From: Planctomycetaceae bacterium
GTDB lineage: Bacteria > Planctomycetota > Planctomycetia > Planctomycetales > Planctomycetaceae
Direction of reading: 5' to 3'
NCBI GenBank assembly: GCA_027000105.1
Contig: JALTOP010000415.1
Span: 1 to 11,698 of the forward strand
DNA length: 11,698 nucleotides
The translations under genes and the position numbers were made by a program. Positions 6,461-11,698 of this stretch are shown here, piece after piece; the stretch's first letter is position 1, and every line of letters begins with the position of its first letter. The notes below the pieces were generated by a model that was not told the origin of the DNA, made no database searches, and saw only the letters and a program-made list of their open reading frames with translations.

Positions 6461-8188
6461 TCAGGCCGTTTCCGTAAACTGTTCAATCAGCGACTGCTCA
6501 CCGATTCGGGCACAGAAATCGCCGAATGTCTCATTCGGTTCCCGCTGCTGCCTGTAAAAATTGAGGACCGGAGAAAGCCTGGGGACGATTTCGTCAAGAG
6601 GAACCTGATCCTGGAAAATGAAACCGAGACGGGTGCCTCGTGTGTTGCCACCCAGAAAGATCGTATATTTACCGACAGAACGGCCAACCAGACCGATATC
6701 CGGTGTGTATGGGCGGGCACATCCGTTCGGGCAGCCGGTCATGTGGACACTGATAACGTCTTTCTGAAGTCCCTGTTTTTCCAGTTCTGCATCGAAACGA
6801 TCCATAAATTGCGGCATGACACGTTCCGATTCAGTCACGGAAAGACCACACATCGGCAGAGCAGGGCAGGAAATGGCAAATCGTCGGGAAGGAGAATAAT
6901 CTTCCGCGGGACGGATGCCGTGTTCCTGCAGTATTTGTGAAATCTCGTTTTTATCGGAAGGATCGATATCACATAGAATCATCGATTGCAACGCGGTCAG
7001 GCGAACGGGCATTTTGAATTTTTCGAGTACCCTCCGCAGACCGGTTTTAATCCGCAGTTCTCCTTCATCCTTGATTCGTCCACTTTCAATTTGAATGCCG
7101 ACAAACAGTTTGCCGTCACCCTGTTCCCGCCAGCCCATATAGTCGTCGACACCGGTGATTTCCGCTTCTCGGGCGTCCTCCAGAGGGGAACCGTAATACT
7201 CTTCCACCTTCTTGCGGAATTTTTCAATTCCCCAATTCGCGATCAGATATTTCAAGCGGGCAACTTTTCGATCTTCCCGGTTTCCATAGTCCCGCTGCAC
7301 TTTGACAACCGCTTCTGCGACGGCACAAACTTCATCGTAGGGAACAAACGCCATCAATTTGCCGATAGCCGGGAACGTCTTTTTCGCCGATGGTGTTCGC
7401 CCCATCCCGCCGCCGACGTAAAGATTATAGCCCACAACCGATCCATCTTCGACAATTGCAAGCAGGCCCGTGTCCTGTGCCAAGATATCGACATGGTTGT
7501 CTTCCGGTAACGAAATTCCAAACTTGAACTTGCGAGGCAGGTAGGTCTTACCGTAAACCGGTTCTTCCACAGGTTGGAAATCGGTTATATTCTCCCGATT
7601 CCCTTCTTCGTCACTGACCCACAGTTCGAAATAGCTGGTCGATTTCGGTTTCAAATGGGCAGCCAGAGCGTCGGTTGTTGCCTGCATCTGCTCGAGAATC
7701 CGGTTATTCTTGTAAGGTGCCGGATTGCACATCACATTCCGGTTGACATCTCCACAGGCAGCGTAGGTATCGAGTTGTAATTGATTGATTTTGTGGATCG
7801 TTTCCCGCAGGTTTTTTTTCAACACCCCATGTAATTGGCTCGCCTGACGTGAAGTCAATCGGAGCGTCCCCTCTCCCAGAGTATCGCATAAGTCCAACTG
7901 TCCGAGAAACTGTTCCGCCGTCAATTTACCGCCGGGGGTACAAATCCTGATCATGCAACTGTATGCTTTGCCGAGCCGATTCCCCTGCTCATCTTTGAGA
8001 TTCCGTTTTTCTCGATCATCCTGCTGATAAGTCCCGTGAAACTTCAGCAGTTGGGCTGCATCACCGCTAAAATTCGGTTCAGGGTTGGCTAGCTCCTCTG
8101 CGATTGTTCCTCTTAACTGCCGACTCTCGGCTTTAATTGTTTCCATTTTGCTGAGTTTGGGACTCTTTTTAACCACATCGTCTGTCAT
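6461..8188 (-). CDS. sir: ferredoxin-type assimilatory sulfite reductase (siroheme, 4Fe-4S)
   Basis: This 575-residue cytoplasmic enzyme reduces sulfite to sulfide by six electrons, the last step of sulfate assimilation before cysteine synthesis. The 4Fe-4S/siroheme ligands are complete: CPALPMC (441-447) and TGCPNGC (484-490) give Cys441, Cys447, Cys486 and Cys490. Anion-binding basic residues matching E. coli CysI are present: Arg81 (RICTPGG), Arg150 (GDVNRNV) and Lys220/Lys222 (LPRKFKFG). The N terminus (LRGTIAEEL at 25-33, LLKFHGTYQQDDRE at 47-60) and GDVNRN favour sulfite over nitrite reductase, although the two share a fold and nitrite activity is possible. No flavoprotein CysJ is adjacent, and the length fits ferredoxin-dependent forms. 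The ATG at 8188 is preferred because the family homology starts soon after it and AGGAAAGAAG lies eight bases upstream. The frame is open to 8266 but the extension is not family-like. The gene stands alone, divergent from hflX. Confidence 0.92.
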   Translation of the reverse strand: MTDDVVKKSPKLSKMETIKAESRQLRGTIAEELANPEPNFSGDAAQLLKFHGTYQQDDREKRNLKDEQGNRLGKAYSCMIRICTPGGKLTAEQFLGQLDLCDTLGEGTLRLTSRQASQLHGVLKKNLRETIHKINQLQLDTYAACGDVNRNVMCNPAPYKNNRILEQMQATTDALAAHLKPKSTSYFELWVSDEEGNRENITDFQPVEEPVYGKTYLPRKFKFGISLPEDNHVDILAQDTGLLAIVEDGSVVGYNLYVGGGMGRTPSAKKTFPAIGKLMAFVPYDEVCAVAEAVVKVQRDYGNREDRKVARLKYLIANWGIEKFRKKVEEYYGSPLEDAREAEITGVDDYMGWREQGDGKLFVGIQIESGRIKDEGELRIKTGLRRVLEKFKMPVRLTALQSMILCDIDPSDKNEISQILQEHGIRPAEDYSPSRRFAISCPALPMCGLSVTESERVMPQFMDRFDAELEKQGLQKDVISVHMTGCPNGCARPYTPDIGLVGRSVGKYTIFLGGNTRGTRLGFIFQDQVPLDEIVPRLSPVLNFYRQQREPNETFGDFCARIGEQSLIEQFTETA

Positions 8189-8713
8189 TGTGTACACTTC
8201 TTTCCTGGAGGTGATTAGGCGGGATGTCGTTGATTGTTGCCTCTCTTTATGCCTGACGTGTTGCAAGGTGTGGACACGCGATCATGTCCTCGCGGCTGAG
8301 CCTCGTTTCCGAACCTGTCAGGCTGGGAGTTGTCATTATGAGGATTGTGTAGTCTGTCCGGCAAAATCCTTCAAGGGCGAATTGAGGTTCTCTTGCTATT
8401 CGTGAGAAGATTACCCGCCAGTGAAGAAGTTGGCTTAGTGACTGTATGTGCATTTCGCGGCGATTGGAGAAATTGGACAAAGGCGAACAGGCAATTGAAT
8501 ACCCTTGCTGAATGCAGGGCCTGAATTACAAATAGCAGGCCAGTAATTCTGAATCCTGTGAACTGGCTGAACTGCATCTTCTGGGGATTGCTCATCAAAT
8601 CCAGATTTATACAATAACATTGTGACGTCATATGGACTTACATCAATGAGTAGGCCCGAGGCATCTCTCTGAGTTTTGGCACCGAGTGCGGATACATCTG
8701 ATAGGACACCTTT
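8189..8713. other. 525-bp spacer between divergent sir and hflX
   Basis: No convincing gene lies here; open frames on both strands lack ribosome sites and family features. Besides the sir promoter candidate it holds two interlocking inverted repeats: GGCCTG/CAGGCC (8518-8523 with 8536-8541) and GAATTAC/GTAATTC (8523-8529 with 8543-8549). They cross and share a base, so they could not both form as simple hairpins. Nearer hflX are a TACAAT at 8610-8615 with a poor -35 (TTGCTC, 16-bp spacing), the odd palindrome ACAAT-AAC-ATTGT (8611-8623) and TGACGTCA (8623-8630). The hflX promoter is probably around 8588-8615, but this is weak. Confidence 0.4.
8335..8364 (-). promoter_or_regulatory. candidate promoter for the sulfite reductase gene
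   Basis: On the minus strand TTGCCG (8364 to 8359), an 18-bp spacer and CATAAT (8340 to 8335) resemble a sigma-70 promoter, with 4/6 and 5/6 matches. Transcription would start near 8328 and leave a leader of about 140 bases before the ATG at 8188. I see no known sulfur riboswitch consensus in that leader. Confidence 0.25.
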
Positions 8714-10162
8714 TTGAATCAACCATTGCGAGAAACTTTGAAGGTTGAGGCCAAACGGGCCGTGCTTGTGGGAATGGTCTCTCCTGGAGAGGGAACGAAT
8801 CGCGCGATTGCTCTGGATGAGTTGGCCGGTTTGGCTGAAACGGCTGGCTGCACGATCGTGGGAAGTCTCATTCAGACGCGTGATAAACCTGATCCTGCCA
8901 CCTATTTGGGAAAGGGGAAAATTGACGAACTGAAGCAGTTGATGTCGGCGACAAATGCCGAGTTGGCCATTTTTGATAACAACCTTTCCCCTTCGCAAGG
9001 CAGGAATATCGAACGCATCATCAAGGCGATTGTGGTTGATCGTAGTGAAGTCATACTTGATATTTTTGCTACCCATGCCAGGACTTACGAATCGAAGTTG
9101 CAGGTGGAATTGGCTCAGCTTCTCTACATGCGCCCACGGTTAAAAAGGATGTGGACACACCTGGAACGGATCGAAGGAGGGATTGGCAGTGGACGGGGGC
9201 CAGGTGAAAAGCAGCTTGAGCTTGACAAGCGGTTGCTCGATAAGCGGGTCTCCGAATTGAGGCGGAAACTTGCGACGGTTGAAAGAAGACGCGAGCGACT
9301 TGTCTCTGCCAGACACGATCGGTTTACCGTCTCGCTGGTCGGTTATACCAATGCCGGGAAAAGCACCTTGATGAAGGCACTGACCGGAGAAGATGTGTTG
9401 ATTGCCGATCAACTTTTTGCCACGCTCGACACCAAGACCCGCACCTGGTCCATACCGAATGGCGGTCAAATTCTTCTGAGTGATACGGTTGGTTTTGTGC
9501 GTGATCTGCCGCACCACCTGGTTGCCTCATTCAAATCAACATTGGAAGAAGCGCTACAGGCTGATCTGTTGCTACACGTAGTTGATGCCGGAAGCCCCGA
9601 AGCAATTCAGCACATCGAGACTGTTGAAAAAGTATTGAACGAAATTGGAGCTGGAGAGAAACAGACATTACTCGTTCTCAATAAAATAGATCGTCTCCCC
9701 GATCTTTCTTCGAGCAGGCCAGAACCCGAGGAGCGGGATAATGGGAGTGTCGAGCCTGGTGAGACATCAGGGAGGGGATCTGATCTGGCACACAGTTCCG
9801 AACAGGCCGAAGAAAGAACCTGGTACGATATCCTGCGCAACAGATACCGGGAATCGGTCAGTGTCTCGGCCGTAACGGGAAAAGGAATAAAAGAGTTGCA
9901 GAGAGCCGTCATCGAACAGCTCAGCCAATCGTACCAATGGGTAGACATTACGGCTGATGTGGGCGATGGAAAATTATCTTCACTCCTTGCCCGTTCAGTT
10001 CAGGTTGAACGAACAACTTATGATGATGACAACCACGCCATTTATCGGTGCAGGCTTTCCCCCAACATGATTCGAAGACTGGAACAACAGTACGAGATTG
10101 CGGTATCTCCAGTCACTGAAAATTCTGCAATTCCACACTCTCAGATTTCCGTACAGAATTAG
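8714..10162 (+). CDS. hflX: ribosome-associated GTPase HflX
   Basis: HflX binds the large ribosomal subunit and, in studied bacteria, splits or rescues stalled ribosomes under stress. This 482-residue protein has the N-terminal HflX domain (about 15-150), the glycine-rich linker with GGIGSGRGPGEKQLE at 155-169, and a helical segment to about 200. The GTPase domain follows with GYTNAGKST (G1, 210-218), FATLDT (G2 region, 235-240), DTVG (G3, 257-260), NKID (G4, 323-326) and SAVTGKG (G5, 385-391). Between G4 and G5 is a hydrophilic, Glu/Ser/Pro-rich insert at about 330-368, roughly 30 residues longer than in E. coli-type HflX. The start is a TTG: AGGA sits seven bases before it, an in-frame TAG lies just upstream at 8702-8704, and no ATG occurs before the conserved N-terminal strand. 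It is transcribed alone, not with hfq as in gammaproteobacteria. Confidence 0.95.
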   Translation: MNQPLRETLKVEAKRAVLVGMVSPGEGTNRAIALDELAGLAETAGCTIVGSLIQTRDKPDPATYLGKGKIDELKQLMSATNAELAIFDNNLSPSQGRNIERIIKAIVVDRSEVILDIFATHARTYESKLQVELAQLLYMRPRLKRMWTHLERIEGGIGSGRGPGEKQLELDKRLLDKRVSELRRKLATVERRRERLVSARHDRFTVSLVGYTNAGKSTLMKALTGEDVLIADQLFATLDTKTRTWSIPNGGQILLSDTVGFVRDLPHHLVASFKSTLEEALQADLLLHVVDAGSPEAIQHIETVEKVLNEIGAGEKQTLLVLNKIDRLPDLSSSRPEPEERDNGSVEPGETSGRGSDLAHSSEQAEERTWYDILRNRYRESVSVSAVTGKGIKELQRAVIEQLSQSYQWVDITADVGDGKLSSLLARSVQVERTTYDDDNHAIYRCRLSPNMIRRLEQQYEIAVSPVTENSAIPHSQISVQN

Positions 10163-10228
10163 CAGACAGGCATGCAGATCGAGGTTGAACAACCCGCTCC
10201 CACGGCCTCAATCCAATTCACAAAATGA

Positions 10229-10259
10229 ACGGGGCAAACTTCCGGACAGTTCGCCCCGT
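10229..10259. terminator. GC-rich hairpin between convergent genes, likely terminator
   Basis: ACGGGGCAAACT (10229-10240) pairs with AGTTCGCCCCGT (10248-10259), a 12-bp stem with one A-C mismatch and a 7-base loop. It lies 66 bases after the hflX stop. T-runs are weak: on the plus strand little follows, while on the minus strand TTCATTTTG follows the stem. It may serve both hflX and the minus-strand gene ending at 10456. The rest of 10163-10455 shows no gene or other clear signal. Confidence 0.55.
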
Positions 10260-10455
10260 ATTGCAAGTGTTTCAGGCCACCAACGGTGACAGACCGGATT
10301 TATTGCGTTCAAAAACGAGAATGCTCAACACGATTTCCAGTTACTATGAGAACGCAAAGGTGATTCTCTCTCCGGAAACAGTTCTCCTCAAGCGGTTGCA
10401 CAGGAGGGAAAATGTGGCGGTCGCTGCCTCTTGTCACAACGACGTTGCCCGCTCG

Positions 10456-10839
10456 TTACCTGCTCAGCACATACCGTTTGGTTTTTGCGTCTTTTTTGAT
10501 CTTTTTGGAATTATGGATCGCTTGATAGATCGTATTTCTGAAGTTTTGGCTAGTTGAACGGTGTCCGGTTTTCAAAATGGCGTCCGTTAGTTCATCCAGC
10601 GTCAATCCCTTTTTGTGCTTGGCCAGCACATGGCAGGCGGCTTCCAAATTGGTAAACTTGTTCTTGAAACGAGAACCGGAACTCTTTCCAGAAAGCTCTT
10701 CGATTTCAGCGTCGATCTTTTCGATTTCAGCAACCAGTTTCGCGCGACGCTTTTGTAATCGCGCAATCTGCGACTGTTTCTCTTTCAATAGTTGTTCTAC
10801 GTCAGCAACAGATAGTTCGTCTAATTTTTTTTCAACCAT
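10456..10839 (-). CDS. small coiled-coil protein with C-terminal winged-helix-like (HARE-HTH-like) domain
   Basis: I do not recognise a named family for the whole 127-residue protein. Residues about 3-50 are a strongly charged heptad region (LLKEKQSQIARLQKRRAKL, then VAEIEKIDAEIEEL) expected to form a coiled coil and dimerise. After a short Ser/Lys linker (51-62), residues about 63-126 have the look of a HARE-HTH-type winged helix: AACHVLAKHKKGLTLDEL, then a helix starting at TDAILKTG, then SQNFRNTIYQAIHN and a basic wing ending KRYVL. That layout suggests a small DNA-binding or nucleoid-associated protein; this is inference from pattern, not from a search. The start is well set, with GCAGGTG seven bases before the ATG. 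It is basic overall and cytoplasmic, with no signal peptide. It is transcribed alone or after the MurG remnant, from which it is separated by 206 bp. Confidence 0.8.
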   Translation of the reverse strand: MVEKKLDELSVADVEQLLKEKQSQIARLQKRRAKLVAEIEKIDAEIEELSGKSSGSRFKNKFTNLEAACHVLAKHKKGLTLDELTDAILKTGHRSTSQNFRNTIYQAIHNSKKIKKDAKTKRYVLSR

Positions 10840-11045
10840 ATTGATGCACCTGCAATCTAATTAAAACATGGACGGAGCGTTCTTATTTATTCCATAACAA
10901 TCGCCCACAGAATAGTATCAGGTGATAAAATTGCAAGAATACATGAATGATAAATTGACAGTCTTTCAAAAAAGTAGACAGACAAAAGTGGATGGGATGA
11001 AAGGAATATAGATGCTGCCAATGTGGCGATGTAGACAAAAGAATA
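10840..11045. other. AT-rich spacer upstream of the small winged-helix gene
   Basis: This 206-bp stretch is more AT-rich than its neighbours and holds no gene. A possible minus-strand promoter is TTGCAA (10936 to 10931), a 16-bp spacer and TATTCT (10914 to 10909), weak at 4/6 each. The 9-mer AGACAAAAG occurs twice (10980-10988 and 11033-11041). Confidence 0.3.
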
Positions 11046-11489
11046 TCAACTTGTGTGGCTGGCTATCAGTTCTTTGATCGCTTGTACAACCAGGAGACTT
11101 GCCGGATCCTCATGGTATCCCTTATTGAATGTTTTGGAGGCTTGGTTTCGGGTTTTATGACTCTCCAGCCTGCGCTGTAATTCCAGGTTGGACCTGTTTT
11201 GGAATTCCCGGGAATCCTCTTGCACAATCGCTCCCTCATGATGCTTCAGATGTTCAATCGCATTCTTGACTTGGTGATTTCTGATCGAGTTGGCGATTGG
11301 TACGATCAGAGCGGGAAGATGGAGAAAACGCAGTTCAGACAGGGTTGTTCCGCCGGCCCGGCAAACAACAAGAGATGCCAATCGGTACAGGGCGGTTGCA
11401 GAACTGAAGTAGGGGCGAACATCTGCTTTGATCCCGGCTCTTTTGTACTGAGATCCTAACTGGACAGCGCCAGGTTCTTTTGGTGTCGG
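11046..11489 (-). pseudogene. C-terminal fragment of a MurG-like (GT28) glycosyltransferase
   Basis: The open stretch encodes 147 residues that match the second half of the MurG C-terminal domain. YRLASLVVCRAGGTTLSEL corresponds to the conserved (A/V)DLVVCRAGGTTLSE region whose Glu binds the ribose of UDP-GlcNAc. LPALIVPIANS followed by NHQVKNA carries the Gln that contacts the donor. The rest has the usual helical tail. Full MurG proteins have about 360 residues. The whole N-terminal acceptor-binding domain and the first strands of the C-terminal domain are absent. Homology begins around LGSQYKRAG near 11460, and a TAA at 11490-11492 closes the frame just upstream. The only in-frame starts are a TTG at 11381 inside the domain without a ribosome site, and rarer codons. 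A 5'-truncated remnant is the best reading. A stand-alone Alg13-like donor domain is a less likely alternative. The lack of internal stops suggests a recent truncation or residual constraint. Confidence 0.7.
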
Positions 11490-11698
11490 TTAGCGTGGTG
11501 GGGGTTTGGGGTAAACGGATTTGATGATTTCGGGATCTATTCCCAGTTCTGCCAGGCGTTTGCGTCTTGTTTTTCGGTGAGCTTTTGCTGCCTGAGCATT
11601 GCGATGAGCGTAATATTTCTGCCGGTTGGCTTCCTGTTCGTATCGCTGCTGCCGAGAACGGAGCGGCAAGCCGATCGAATCGATAAACACGTTGGTGG
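11490..11698 (-). CDS. C-terminal end of an unrecognised basic protein (partial)
   Basis: The frame is open to the window edge, so the 5' part is missing; 68 complete codons before the stop are visible. I do not recognise the family. After TNVFIDSIGLPL the sequence turns into a long Arg/Lys/Gln/Ala-rich helix-like stretch and ends in a proline-rich tail (VYPKPPPR). A GTG at 11690 could be a start, but no ribosome site can be checked at the edge. The stop TAA at 11490-11492 is in the same frame as the MurG-like fragment that follows. The high basic charge suits nucleic-acid or membrane-surface contact, but no function can be assigned. Confidence 0.5.
   Translation of the reverse strand, partial: TNVFIDSIGLPLRSRQQRYEQEANRQKYYAHRNAQAAKAHRKTRRKRLAELGIDPEIIKSVYPKPPPR

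Noticed and set aside
6323..6940. 205-codon plus-strand frame opposite the sulfite reductase gene
   Set aside because: It is antisense to the conserved 4Fe-4S region and starts inside exbB; no family features.
6461..8188. Reading this enzyme as a nitrite reductase
   Set aside because: The N-terminal FHGTYQQDDR and GDVNRNV motifs favour sulfite reductase, although nitrite activity cannot be excluded from sequence.
8247..8336. 29-residue leader peptide upstream of sir (starts MTTPSL, contains one Cys)
   Set aside because: I considered a sulfur-responsive leader peptide, but its ATG overlaps the candidate -10 element, and no ribosome site or Cys run is present.
8623..8630. TGACGTCA 8-bp palindrome upstream of hflX
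   Set aside because: An 8-bp palindrome is expected dozens of times in a window this size, and no matching bacterial regulator site is known to me here.
8435..9076. 213-codon minus-strand frame opposite the hflX start
   Set aside because: It is antisense to the conserved HflX N-terminal domain and has no recognisable protein features.
10225..10557. 110-codon plus-strand frame after hflX
   Set aside because: It begins in the terminator hairpin, lacks a ribosome site and runs antisense into the small winged-helix gene.
10955..10960. Perfect TTGACA -35 hexamer on the plus strand
   Set aside because: No -10 follows at 16-18 bp and no plus-strand gene lies downstream.

Overview
The window (about 11.7 kb, roughly 50% GC) looks like chromosomal DNA of a member of the Planctomycetota. 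The evidence for this is a secreted S1-type sulfatase, a very large exported TPR protein next to an ExbB/TolQ channel subunit that carries its own signal peptide, and genes that are mostly single units with long spacers. The phylum is an inference from gene content, not from a marker gene. I see no rRNA, tRNA, CRISPR array, integrase or insertion sequence.

Layout: (1) 80-1627 (-) encodes an exported sulfatase. (2) 1628-2122 is a divergent control region with a perfect 12-bp inverted repeat on the sulfatase side and two palindromes plus promoter-like hexamers on the other side. (3) 2123-5296 (+) encodes a 1057-residue exported TPR protein. It is followed, after a 188-bp spacer with its own promoter-like sequence, by exbB (5485-6354, +), which ends at a hairpin terminator. 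(4) 6461-8188 (-) encodes a ferredoxin-type assimilatory sulfite reductase, convergent with exbB. (5) 8189-8713 is a long spacer between divergent genes. (6) 8714-10162 (+) encodes the ribosome-associated GTPase HflX, read from a TTG start. (7) 10456-10839 (-) encodes a small coiled-coil plus winged-helix-like protein, separated from hflX by a strong hairpin. (8) 11046-11489 (-) is the C-terminal part of a MurG-like glycosyltransferase with no start and no N-terminal domain. Just upstream, and in the same frame, is the C-terminal end of an unrecognised very basic protein (11490-11698, -) that runs off the window.

How the genes may work together: the TPR protein and ExbB probably belong to one envelope machine powered by the proton gradient, comparable to CpoB with TolQ or to Ton-type systems. 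However, no ExbD/TolR partner follows, so the stator must be completed from elsewhere. The sulfatase releases sulfate from sulfated organic matter outside the cytoplasm, and the sulfite reductase is the last step of sulfate assimilation, so both concern sulfur, but nothing shows co-regulation. HflX and the small winged-helix protein look independent. I found no clear new defence or mobile system. The most unusual items are the orphan MurG C-terminal fragment, the ExbB without ExbD, and symmetric promoter elements upstream of the sulfatase, TPR and exbB genes.
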